Below, piece after piece: positions 9,471 to 20,399 of a stretch of 64,000 nucleotides of DNA. The number at the start of each line of letters is the position of its first letter. Positions within the stretch are counted from its first letter, which is position 1. The position numbers and the translations under genes are program-made. This DNA is from Paragonimus westermani (taxonomy: Eukaryota; Platyhelminthes; Trematoda; Plagiorchiida; Troglotrematidae): positions 13,607-77,606 of the forward strand of contig QNGE01003304.1 of assembly GCA_008508345.1 (NCBI GenBank), given 5' to 3'. The notes under the pieces are model-generated. The model was not told the origin of the DNA, did no database searches, and saw only the letters and a program-made list of their open reading frames with translations.

Positions 9471-9714
9471 GTATGCGGACCACCTTTCGGGCAACGTGGA
9501 CGCACCAGGGGGCAACGCTCTTCCGAAATAGGGGTTCGAACAACAGTTCTGAAAAGACAAACAATACGAACGAACATGAGCCGAAGGCCCAGTAAGCCAT
9601 GCACACGACTTACACAAACGAAAGCTAAAACGGCACTGACAACACAGCAGCACGCCCTGTTACACAACTCAAATTCAATCCGTGCGCGCTCGTTGGTCTC
9701 GGTTGCGCGTTACA
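9471..9714 (-). repeat. LTR of the miniature element (3' LTR, truncated)
   Basis: Matches 10,018-10,303 almost throughout and ends GCGCGTTACA at 9,714. Its lower-coordinate end lacks roughly the last 50-60 bases found in the other copies and abuts the CCTGCTAGCACA motif instead. On the minus strand it would be the 3' LTR. Confidence 0.7.
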
Positions 9715-10017
9715 CAGCTCCCCTCTTCGTAAGGCACAGTCCCCTGTGCTCCAAACCTTATACAAACCGGCTGGTGCTCATGTTTCCAGGTTGGATAAAG
9801 TGCCTCCGGGCCCTCTGCCCGTTTTCTCGTAACTTCGTTTTTCTGTACTTATCCTTATCTCGACACTTTTTTCTTCGCAATCCCGGTACTCATCTCTTTT
9901 CTTACACCTTTATGACTCATCGTGACGTCACTTCACTATTCACCATTGCACATTTTTTCAATGACACGTTTTTATTCTGGCACTTCTCTTTTTTTCATCC
10001 TGGCAGGGTCGCCAAAA

Positions 10018-10303
10018 TGTAACATGCAGGCCAGCCGACTCTACTCTGGATGCCCGTGACTACACGGACCAACCATCGGGGAACGTGGACGCACCAGTGG
10101 GCAACGCTCTTTCGAAATAGGGGTTCGAACAGCAGTTCTGAAAAGATAAACATTGCGAACAAACATGAGCCGAAGGCCCAGTAAACCATGCGTACGACTT
10201 ACACAAACGAAAGCTAAAACGGCACTGACAACACAGCAGCACGCCCCGTTACATAACTCAAATTCAATCTGTGCGCGCTTGCTGGTTTCGGTTGCGCGTT
10301 ACA
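10018..10303 (-). repeat. Complete 286-bp LTR (TGTAAC...GTTACA)
   Basis: Starts TGTAACATGCAGG and ends GCGCGTTACA, so it has the TG...CA ends of an LTR on either strand. It is the fullest copy of a family also present at 3,805, 4,100 (diverged), 9,471 and 26,156. On the minus strand it would be the 5' LTR of the miniature element. Confidence 0.75.
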
Positions 10304-11224
10304 GATTGGGGTAGGTGGGTATCGGCTGTAGCGATTTTCTGATTGGTTGAAAATGATAGTAATGCTTATTTGAGAAGCGGATGAAGGTGACGCTTCGTGA
10401 CGTATGGAATGACACTCAATTTTCCTTGACCCTTCAGTTCACATCCACTGAAAATTGTCAAAACACTCTTAAAGTCGTCCTTCTCCAGAGCAACCAGTGT
10501 TTGCATGGCGCTCCCACGACCAAGACGGACTGGTTAAGTAACACTGCCTCAGCAATTCTCTATTTGCAGTTGGCTCCATTGCGTTCCCGTCACACTGTTT
10601 TGCTCACAAATAATTGATTACGACGATAACAGTCGTCTTCCAATGAAATTACTTCGTTTATTCTGAGCGATATTTGAGATCTCGTTCGAAATTTTGAAGA
10701 TTAATCTTCCTAGGAAATGCTCAGAAATGTTCCAGTAAGGTCACTGAGGTTCGCTATATATTTCTTTGACCATGATTACGACATTTTGGCCAACGCTCCG
10801 GTCTGTGTGCTCATAGGTTTTCCACAGCAAACGCGTTTTCCACTACGTTTTTCTCGACCAGTCAAGTAGGGAGGTTGTGCGGACCAATAACAACTCAGCA
10901 CGATGCGTGCTGAAATCCGCTATTCTCACTAGTATTTCCGCCGATTATTGGCCCGGTGCGTACTCTCATCGGACTCATATCACCCCTTCACCCCTGCAGC
11001 CACAGAACCTAAACAACCGTTTAACCGTTGGCTTTGCGCAGGTTCCATCGAAGTGAAAATAATGTGCGCAATACAGAGAAGTAATATTAATTGAAGTTAA
11101 CTATTTACAGATGTAAGAAATGCGAAACGTTAATGAGCATTCAAGTTAGAATTGTCCGCTTCGTCTAGGTCCACGATCAATTTATTTTCCTGGAGAGGTA
11201 AAAATCCACCACGTTACCGCAAGC
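10304..11224. other. No recognisable gene
   Basis: Mixed-composition sequence. A short plus-strand open frame at 10,381-10,617 has no motif. It may include the 3' flank of transposon copy 2, which begins at 11,225. Confidence 0.35.
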
Positions 11225-12450
11225 TTAGCTAGTTGATGTCCTTACTGTCTTGCGTGGACTAATGTGGAATGAACCATTTGTCCCGTGCGTAATGTAAACG
11301 CCTTTCACAGTATTCTTCGAGCACACTGTCAGGGGTGATTGCGTATTCCGTCCTGCCGGGTACCTGTACTGGTTTAGATGTGTGCGTTTGAATGCAAACG
11401 TGTTGTGTACATCGGAATAGGTCATTTGTGCAGCGACTGCCCTTGTCATCAATCGTTCCATAACATTAGGAAGAAGAGCTGCAGAACTGATGGCGCTGAT
11501 ATCCTGGAAATAATCAGCCCAAAAGAAACTCCACTGGCCATCAATCTCACCACTCACCACAGCGAGTTGGAACTCGCACTGCAACATCTGTCTGTCAACT
11601 TCTTCTAACTGTGTCACTGAGATTACGGATAAAGGCAAATACGACGTCTTTTCACTCGCTAGTGGCGTTATGTCAGCAGTCATCCGTTCCATGATTGGCC
11701 GTAATGTGTTGATTTGCACGATGATACCGTGAGCTACCTCTGAGGACGTCCATTAGATGCAAAACACGCTGTTACCATTCAGAGCATTCAGAAAAGATTA
11801 ACGGATCCCCTGTGAGTCATCCTTGGTAATTTTTCCTTCTGAGCCGTTTCCCCCAAGTAATTGATCCCACAGTGAGGTTCCCCACCACTGTCGTTGTGGA
11901 TGATGGTTTGTGCACCGCAAGTATTGCAGCCGATGGGTCTTCAATGCTCCATTGTGGAGCTGCGCGATAAAACTGAACAACTCATCGGAGTAGGCTCACA
12001 CTTCCTTCTTTTTGCACTGCCGTCCTCTTCAGTGTCATCGTCCGTGAAGCTCGGTCATTTACTGGTAACTGGTTAACAAGTAGCAGCAGTCGAATTACGT
12101 TGGACCTTTAGGGCGTAACTCAATGTTTTCTGGTGTCATCGCTGGAATACAGTTTTCCAGATTTGTAACGCACTTCCATTTCTCCGGCATGTTCAAAGTC
12201 AATTGCAATGAAACATAACTGATTTTTACATGGTAGCTTCACTTACGTGTGGTAATCAGTATGGTAACTGGCAACTTCGGATCATCTGCATTCGGCTGCA
12301 AGTGTTTCTGTGCATGCCTGTGATACGCAGTTCCAGGCGGTCATGGGAAAACCGCTATATTTTCGGCAGCATTCAGCCAGCTACTTTTGATAACGGCAAT
12401 ATCTCCGTTGTCGTCAGCCTCAATTTTCACTACGCAGTAACACTTTCGTC
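11225..12450 (-). pseudogene. DUF4806-type gene, copy 2 (decayed)
   Basis: A second, older relative of the 5,358-6,871 gene. Its exon-1 equivalent (about 12,450-12,247) gives CVVKIEADDNGDIAVIKSSW and KLPVTILITT. It has lost the start Met and carries a TGA, but ends in a GTAAGT donor (12,246-12,241) at the same place and phase as copy 1. The middle, 11,720-12,240, is too decayed to read. The DUF4806 part has YLPLSVISVTQLEEVD and EFQLAVV, then an intron of 54 bp (11,504-11,557) after the same residue pair and in the same phase as copy 1. It continues with LLPNVMERLMTRAVAAQM and NTFAFKRTHL. A further 38-bp GT-AG interval would lead to ERRLHYARDKW, matching the C-terminal helix. It is the downstream partner of a transposase remnant, as in copy 1. 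Confidence 0.65.
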
Positions 12451-12534
12451 TATTCATACCTGAAAGTCGAACGGTTATCGTTAGGCCCAGGTAACATTGT
12501 TCACGTCCGCGGAGTGAAAGTTCACAAGCACGTC

Positions 12535-13230
12535 TTATTGGTTAATATTTATTACCGTTTTTTCAAACGTGTGCAAAAGCAGAATAACAAGTGGCGTTGA
12601 TAGCGGGGTAAAGGGGACAAATTTACAGAGTACGTCAGGAAGAAATGGACGGTATACATGATCGCTGACTTTATTTACCTGAAATATGAACAACATAGAC
12701 GATGGGATGTCATGTACCCGAAAGTCAGCATGAGTGTCGAAACGTTCACGCAATGATTTGGTTGGTTAGCATCAACCTTGGTTATGTCCACAATAAGGCG
12801 AGGCGTTTTTTATGCAATGATTACACTACTGGGACTAAAGTTTGAAAGAGATGGACCTTTATGGGGTAACCTCCTTTTTTGCGTCCATTGCTGTGGTCTT
12901 CAACATTCAGTGACCGATCATTCCTAATCACTTTGGCCATAGTACACGCTTCTTTCCACCTGCGGTATAAATGGACTACCAGATTACATCGGGAGTGCGG
13001 AATACGTTTGGTGTGGTAAATGTGCGGCTCGAAGGAGAAGACTGAAAATCCGTCAAGTTGGCCGTGATGTCCGTCGTCGTCCGCCGAACGACAGCAAGTG
13101 TGCACACATTTCCCGGAAGAGACTCCGGGAACCTATTCATGATATACCGTGCACAAAGTACAACAGATATCGTGGAAGTCGACCTGAAAATGCCTGCGGA
13201 TTTGGCTATCATCTTGTTCATCCTTCTCTT
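12535..13230 (-). pseudogene. TNP2-like transposase C-terminal remnant, copy 2
   Basis: Minus-strand frames at 12,821-13,105 give GQLDGFSVFSFEPHIYHTKR and LVVHLYRRWKEA, which align with NLNQFSAFAFESITYKLKS and VCQIYRRWSE of copy 1. Further down, LFIFQVNKVSD and CKFVPFTPLS match the copy 1 C-terminal segment. Upstream, NVCTLAVVRR in a different frame matches the YNVHSLVHLSDD block, so a frameshift lies near 13,060. The N-terminal two thirds, with the catalytic residues, are absent. The remnant stops about where a LINE fragment begins (13,264), so it may have been truncated by that insertion or an associated deletion. Confidence 0.65.
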
Positions 13231-13263
13231 GCCATCACCAGTTGGACGCCAAAAACGGCCTTA

Positions 13264-13770
13264 TGAATCTTGAGATGATAAAAAGAGCCTTCCCCGCATA
13301 CACCGAAACATCTTTCACACGCTTTACGGAGTCTACGTAAGACCACCGCTCGAGTATTCTAATCAGGTCGTCTACACCGGTTTGAAGAATGACATACTCG
13401 CCATTAGGCGTGTCCGATGGTTGACCACCGAAATGGTCACTGGCTTACGACATCTCTCCTACCAATCTCGCCTTGAATCTCTCGATCTTCATCCACTTGA
13501 ATTTTCAAGACTCCGGAGTGACTTAATTTGTACGCACCTCCTCTTCAGCACAGGACTCGCGCAACAATTTTTCACCCTAGTATTTGGTAACAATCGAAGA
13601 GCTCGCGACGAGAAGCTCCATAAGCTGTGACCTCGGACCTTCCTAAGACAACAGTTCTTCTGCTTTAGAGTTATCAATTGCTGGAACGACCTTCTATTAG
13701 TGATGGTTAGCCGCTCTTCTAAGGATCGTCCCGAAGTGCTGTTGGATTCCGACCTACTTAAACCGTTAGA
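13264..13770 (+). pseudogene. LINE reverse transcriptase C-terminal fragment
   Basis: The plus strand encodes a clear non-LTR reverse transcriptase tail: YVRPPLEYSNQVV, the YQSRLESLDLHPLEFSRLR thumb motif, and HLLFSTGLAQQFFTLVFG. After one frameshift near 13,635 comes FCFRVINCWNDLL, the usual W..LP segment near the C-terminus. The rest of the element is missing. 5'-truncated 3' ends like this are the normal product of incomplete target-primed reverse transcription. It lies at the truncated end of transposase copy 2. Confidence 0.75.
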
Positions 13771-13844
13771 TTAGTAATATACTCTGTTCTGCTAGATTAT
13801 TATTTTACTCTGTTCTTGGTACCCTCTGTAACTACCAAAAACGA

Positions 13845-16800
13845 TGCTACACCCTGTTTTTAATGACTGCCTTTCAGGTTTTCGGGAGACCGCCAGATAT
13901 CAAAACGAACAACCTGACTGGACTCGGGTAGTTTGGGCACCCAGCCTAGAACCCGTGTACAAATCGCTGAAATTGCTGTGTATGCAGGAACAGGTTTTTA
14001 GTTCGTCGGAGGTCTCCGTCGGCGTACTTTCTGTCTCGACTGTATCGTTTGGCGCGAATAACTCTCGGAACTATGTTGCACGGTTTGAGGCCAATTTTGC
14101 GTTGCGTAACGTAACCACGGAACTAACGAATTTCCATCACGTGGTCGATGCCCTCACGTCTCTCGTCGTAGACGAGGTGGATGACCTCTTGGAGCTGTCA
14201 GCGAAGTCAGGCTATATCAGCAGCCAAAACAGACCATTGGCAAGTGCGTTTGCCCTCATTATTTTCAGCGCATCGCGCAGCTGCTGAGCACTACATAGAT
14301 GTGCGACCAGAAGCTTTCGCAGGTTCTATGCCGCTTGCAACGCCTCGTTGCTCAGCAGAGCCGGAGGAGTCCTTCCTGTTGAAAATGTGGATCCAGCGAC
14401 CGCCTAGGAATATGCAAAGTATCTTTAGCGCCAACCCCTAGGTGGCTCTGTCACAATGGGCTGATGATGCTGTCCGCATCTGTGAGACACACTGAAAAGG
14501 GGTCTCCCGAATAACCACGTCGGCGCCGGAGTCACTAGCACTTCTGATAGACCGCAGGAACGATCTCATATGCCAGATACAGGCGCTCAATACACTCAGC
14601 TGGCGCTTACGCTCATTCCCTCTTAAATTTACCGGAAAGGCCTTGCGGCTGTGTTCCAGGAAATGACCACTGTGTACAAGAAATGTCGATCCCGACCGCT
14701 GCTTGTACCGCCAGCAGATTGGTGATTGTGCTTGATCCTTCCGCAGTCATTGTTCCTTCTCCACAATACGTCAGGGGGAACTTGCCGGCCTACACGTCGC
14801 GGTGACTGACGCCGCTGACTACGATATTCGCCTGTTCTTCATTCTAGACAGCGAATCTGATGGTCGCTACCTCATCGTTACCGGTGCAGAGATCAGCGTC
14901 CTCCCACCGCACCCTCGGGAACGACTCTAAATGCAGCGAACTTTATGCGGATTGTTGTCTACGGCTCGAGTTCACGTACACTAAACTAAAGCCTTCGCTG
15001 CACTTCGCTTTTCACTCCCACAGACGTCTAAATGCTATTGGCATTAATTTTCTCGAGCATTTTGACCTGCTGGTCGACGCATGACGCCGCGGGCAGGTCG
15101 ACCGTTAAACAAACTTATCTGTTATCGGGACTTTGATCAAGACGGTTCTAATCAGCCCCGTATACCGCACAGTCATCGAGAACAGGCACGTCTCTTTTTT
15201 GATCAATTTTTCGCTGTCTCCAGACGGCCAATTACGCCACCAGCAATACTGGTGCAACACGGCACCACATCCTTACTACCGGCCCACCAGTATTCGCTAC
15301 AGCCGAGCGTTTAACACCTGATAAACCGAAGGTAGCTGGCGACTATTTCGAGCACAGGTTTGGGTTTGGCATCATCCGCCCACCGGATAGTTCCCCGGCC
15401 TTGCCGTTCCATATGGTGTCGAGGAAGTCAGTAGACTAGGGCTCGTGTTCGTTCGCTCAACTACAAGGCACCTGATAAGTACCCCTTTTCGCAAATTCAT
15501 GAACTCACAGCCCGTCTCAAAAACACACATGTGCTCTCGGAATTCGATTTGGTTTGCGCTTATAACTAGATCCGCGTTAAGGCAGAATATATAGCCAACA
15601 CAGCAGTGATTTGGCCTATCTGAATTCTTGTGCGTGCCGTTTAGTCTACGTAACGCCGCCCAAACTTTACAGCGGTTTATCAACGATGTCACAAAGGGTT
15701 TGGACATTGTCCATCCTTATATCGATGACCTCTCGGTAGCTAGCTCTTCTGAATAATAGCATCGGACTTACCTACGATTGCTTTCTGATCGACTTGCGAC
15801 GAACATCGCCTTTGGTAAAGTGTGTAAACGCTTCGCCGATCACTCAGCGTTTGATTTTTTGAGGCATCAGGTTGATAAACACGCCATTCGGCCGCTAACC
15901 CATGAAGTACACGCGATTCGCGCCCTTCCCCGCACTACAAACCTCGCGCTCACCTGTCGTTCTCGAGGCACGGTCAGCTAGTATTGCCGATTCGTCCCGC
16001 ATTGTCTGAAAGCTACTCAACTACTGACCGACTTACTCCATGGTAGTTCAAACAGGAAAGTTGAGTTATCAGGAGCAGCTGTCAACTTCTTCGAACGCAT
16101 CAAAAACGCACCAGCTGCTGTAATGATGCTGCACCCTTTTGACGGAAACGCTATCATTGGTATAGCCGTAGACGCGTCTGATAACTTTTGGTGCCGCAGT
16201 CCAACAGCCAGTTACTGGAACATGGAGACCACTTTCATTTTTCTCCGGACACTTTTTACGCGTCGAAACTAGGTACAGCGCGTTCAGTCGTGAGTTACTA
16301 GGTATCTACTCGGCCGTTTGACAGTTTGAGTACGCCCTTGATGGTCGCTTAGTTGTGATTTTCACCGATCACAAACTTTTGGTGTATGTCCCCCGCAATC
16401 GTTTCGAGCGCCACTCGTCCTGCAAAGTTTACCGCCGGATTTCATTTCACGATTCTTGACAGACATACGACACGACTCTGGCAGTGAGAACGCTGTGGCT
16501 GACGCTCTATTGCGCGTATCAGCACTTGTTGTTCACGACACAGTTGACTTGTCAGCTATGGCCGATACACAACGTACGGAGGATGACCTCCGTGCTTCCT
16601 GCTTGCATTCGTCATTGCGTCTCGCAAACCTTCCTCTACAGACAGCAACTGGGACGGTTTTGTGTGAAACTCCCACTGAAAACCCTCATCCACCGGTGCA
16701 TTGATACTTACGACGTCGCGTGTGATGATAAACTGTATAGCATTGCTCACCAGGGCACCTGAGTCGCGAACAAGCTATTTTCCGATAGGCGCGTCTGATC

Positions 16801-17875
16801 CAGCATGTAGGAGGATCTTTGCATGTGTGCACGACCCTGCCTAGCTTGTCGACAGGCCAAGGTTCACCGCCATCTGTCGACGCCAATTGGCCGACAACCT
16901 TACATCAAATCTCGACCTGCACATCTTCATGCCCATATTGTAAATCCTTTGCCACCCACCAGTGGTATCACCCATATCTTGGCGATGGTGGACCGTTTTC
17001 ACGCGATGGCCAGAGGCCCTCCCTATGCTCCACGGTCGCTCGGAGACCGTAGTGCGCACATTTGTTGAGCATTGAGTGACATTTTACGGTTTCCAGGCCA
17101 CGGTTACAACAGACCGCGATCGTCGGTTTGGAAGATGCTCATGTGCGGGGACGTTCAGCGCGTTTGGCTGCTATCGCACTCGAACTACGGTATACCATCT
17201 GGCTTCAGGAAGTATGTTTGAATGCTTTCACCGTAAATAAAGGCAGCCCTTGATGCCATCGATGTAACTCGCAGGCAAAAATGTCCTGCCAATAGTTTTG
17301 CTCAACATCTGCGCGGCCCTCAAAGCAAGCCTTCACGTTTTCAGCGCCTGACTCCTGTACGGCCAACCATTGCGTCTCCCTGGTGAGTTCTTCTCGTCCG
17401 CCACAGCTGCACTTCGATATGATGCTTCCTATGTCGAACAGCTTGTTCCGCATATGCGTGGCCTGCGTGTTACGGACACATGTGGCCAAAGCCGCGAAGT
17501 ATTCGTTCCTAAAGAATTCCGAGAAAACAGACGTGTTCGTTCGCATGAATGATATACGGTGCCAGCTTGAGCGACTTTAGGAAGGTTCCCTCTGGGTACC
17601 TCAACGAAAGGACCGCTTCTACGCACTCAAGCGTCAGGGCATTTGGGACACCGTTAACATCGATCGCTTGGGGCCTGCCTATTACGAAAGGACAGAGGAA
17701 GCATTCAATGTTTCCTCGCATTTCGTTGCCCGACAGACAACTGCCTGTTGGCAGCCGGGCCAAAGCGCATCTTTCTCAGCATACACAACAACTTTGCAGG
17801 CAACGCCTGCACCCATTGCAATGCTTTCAGCCAGAGGGATGCACTAGCCTAAACGCCTCGTAGAGGATTAGCGTT
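13845..17875 (+). pseudogene. Ty3/Gypsy retrotransposon Gag-Pol pseudogene (CsRn1-like), copy A
   Basis: A full-length but heavily decayed Gag-Pol can be followed along the plus strand through many stops and shifts. Gag (about 14,030-14,480) has ARFEANFALRNVTTELTNF and SFLLKMWIQRPPRNMQSI. Protease has TGAEISVLPPHPRER with the catalytic Asp of DTGA lost. Reverse transcriptase (15,460-15,740) has VLSEFDLVCAYN and an intact YIDD box at 15,718-15,729. RNase H (16,140-16,520) has AVDASD, IFTDHKLLVY and TDIRHDSGSENAVADALL. Integrase (16,820-17,400) has CLACRQAKVHRH, HILAMVDRF, TTDRDRRFG and RLPGEFFSSATAALRYDASY. The end reads PKRLVED. No LTRs were found. The clade name is inferred from motif resemblance. 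Confidence 0.75.
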
Positions 17876-20399
17876 CGTTAAGTCCTGTTCCTTTTCTGTC
17901 CTGTAAAATGGGCAGAAGACTTTACATAACCCAAGTAAATATTCGCAAATTACTAAACCGAATGTCACCTGAGTTCGCAAGCTGAGTTTGCAATTAAAAA
18001 CTGACTCCACAATCACCCGCGCTTCCTTTCCGCTTTCGTCTACGTGCTCACGCTTTTGGTCGATTTCACCTTTCCAACTCAGGCACCGACAACCAACACC
18101 GGTGATCATTCCCAGGACCTCGGCGTGCAGACGTTTCACATCCTTAACTCATTTCAACACCGCAGATGAAGACACTTGGGCACGGGTTTGCTAGGAACTG
18201 TTGGCATTAGTACTCCTCTACCTTCGGCTTTGAGGAATTTCAGCATCATCCGCAAGCCGGCGCACCATGAACAAGATTTGTTCAAGGGTGGTTGGCCTCA
18301 GCTGGTCCTCACGCGTTCACAACACGCTTCTGGACGGGGAATGCGCAGTGACCTGGGAGTAACCCGAACTGCCTGCTGCACGACGTGTGAAACTCTTCTC
18401 GAAAAATCCTATCTAACGTTGGGCATAGAATATTAGGAACGCTTGCCGATCATTCAATTGCTTTATGCGATCGCGCTTGTCTGTCTTCAGTTTTGCTGAC
18501 CCATGGGCGCCGGTGGCGCCACACACATTTCTGGTCTGCTCATGCGCTCCACGGTCGAACTCTCAACCTCCCCGGCTACTTCGGCGTATCGGTGCCGCTG
18601 AACGTTGGTCTGGGCTTGCTCTTATAATCGTGTACCATATGTTTGATCTCCCCCATTAAATCGCTTTTTCCACGTCTGGTATCTGTTGCGTATACTCTGG
18701 GGCTCAAGAAGTTAGTGCGCTTACGCACCATGCCTCGGCGTTAGTCAGACCTGTTGACCATGCAGATTAAAATGAGAGTTGAATGCACAATATCTTTTAC
18801 TGGGGTTCGTTGGGTGCAGTGCACACGAAATGATGACAGTTTTGGTACTGGTGGCACTTCATGCTCCCTTGTACAGATATTTTGGGCAGATACCAGCCGT
18901 AAACGTCCACTATCTTAGTCAGTGTCTGCTCAGTCCCAGCGATGTGAGATCTAACATGAGCCACTGTTGATATGAAAAACCAGTATACGACAGAAAACTT
19001 GGTTCTCAGCCAGTCGAAAAGCAAACAAAAAAATCGGCAAACTCAGACGCTGTGTAAACCAAATAATTCACTATGTGAAAGGTCTTTGTTATTCGATACT
19101 GAGCAACAGTAATCTCATGTAACTGTTCTATGCACAGGGCACTGACGGAGCAAAAATATTCGAGGACAATGGCGGCAGAACTGTTTGAACCAACGTTCGA
19201 GTTACCCGGGTGAGATTCATTCCACGTCGCTCGTGCGCTGAGGTCCGGAAAGTTAGAGGGTAGCAGAATCAGCTGCTTATTTCAACGTATCCCCGGTGTA
19301 ATCCGCTATCACGAATATCCCTGCTGTGGACTAAAATCCCTCTGGTAGAGCTGGACCGAAGGTATACACTAGAAATTCTCAAGCAGTGTAGAGTAACTCT
19401 AAACTGGTGCACTTTCACTAACCACTGTGACAGTACATTTTATTTTCATCGCATTTTTGTTCCGTGTTCAACCCAAGCTCCGCGTATTGTTTGGATGCAC
19501 GGCATGAATCAGTGAACCCGAATTACTGCACTGTCTACCATACTTATATACCTTTCTCGGTTCTGTCACTGTTAATCTCATAACTCGCAGTATTTCTGGC
19601 TGATTTCTGGTTCTGACACCAGTTAGTTTACCGGGACCACCATTACCCTTAAATTACCCACAGTTGGCACTTAAACCCACGTCCTTGGTTCATATGGGTA
19701 AAGGCACTCCCGATTTTGTAAAATCACTTCACAGGCTACCACGTCTTCTTTGTGGCTACGCATTTGCCAACAGACATCCCTTCCGAAATAATTGATATCC
19801 GTGACTCTATTCCAAACGAGTCCTCGCGCGGTGAACTACGGACTCCGAATTTATAGCCTAATGCAGCGGTAGACGAGGATATGTTCTATCAAATTTTCCG
19901 GTCTCAAGCTGGGCAGTCGCACCCTTTATTAACCACTTCGAAAAGTGAGATCCGGTAGGTGACAACAGCATATGTGTATAATCATTTGTTCCATAGTTGC
20001 CTGGGGATGGAGTCATGTGAGTGACCCTATTGTCATGCGGTTGCTTTCTTCTCAACACCTCAGTCAATTTTTCACTATAGAATCCCAAAAATGCGTTAGA
20101 AAAGCTACCAGAGAAGGCTGACAGAATTCTTTGAACGATTCATCAACCACATGCGTGGCTGTTTCCATTGCGCTCATCCACAGCGAGACACGAATGATGA
20201 ACGCAAACATTAAATACCCCGTCTAACACGCTGTGATCAACTCGACCGGGCGCCTCATATGAAGCCAAAACTTCTTGTGCGCTCGACACCTTCCTTGCCC
20301 AATACCTCCCTCATCTACAATACAAACCCCTAGCATCTGTCACTGTCACAGACATCTCGATGGCGGCACCTGCAAATGTCCACAGTCGTGCATCACCAG
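17876..20399. other. Unassigned spacer between two Gypsy pseudogenes
   Basis: No domain recognisable in any frame. Part of it could be decayed LTR of copy A (left side) and decayed gag of copy B (right side), but I could not align LTR ends. Confidence 0.35.

Larger units (their letters stand above)
9471..10303 (-). mobile_element. TRIM-like miniature LTR element
   Basis: Two direct LTR copies (9,471-9,714 and 10,018-10,303) enclose only 303 bp with no coding potential. Read on the minus strand, the upstream LTR ends in GTTACA. Three bases later comes TGGCGACCCTGCCA (10,014-10,001), which looks like a primer binding site. The interior ends in the purine-rich GAAGAGGGGAGCTG (about 9,715-9,728) directly before the next LTR, like a polypurine tract. 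A complete set of replication signals without genes is the definition of a terminal-repeat retrotransposon in miniature. It would depend on proteins of another element. An internally deleted autonomous element is the alternative. Confidence 0.6.
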
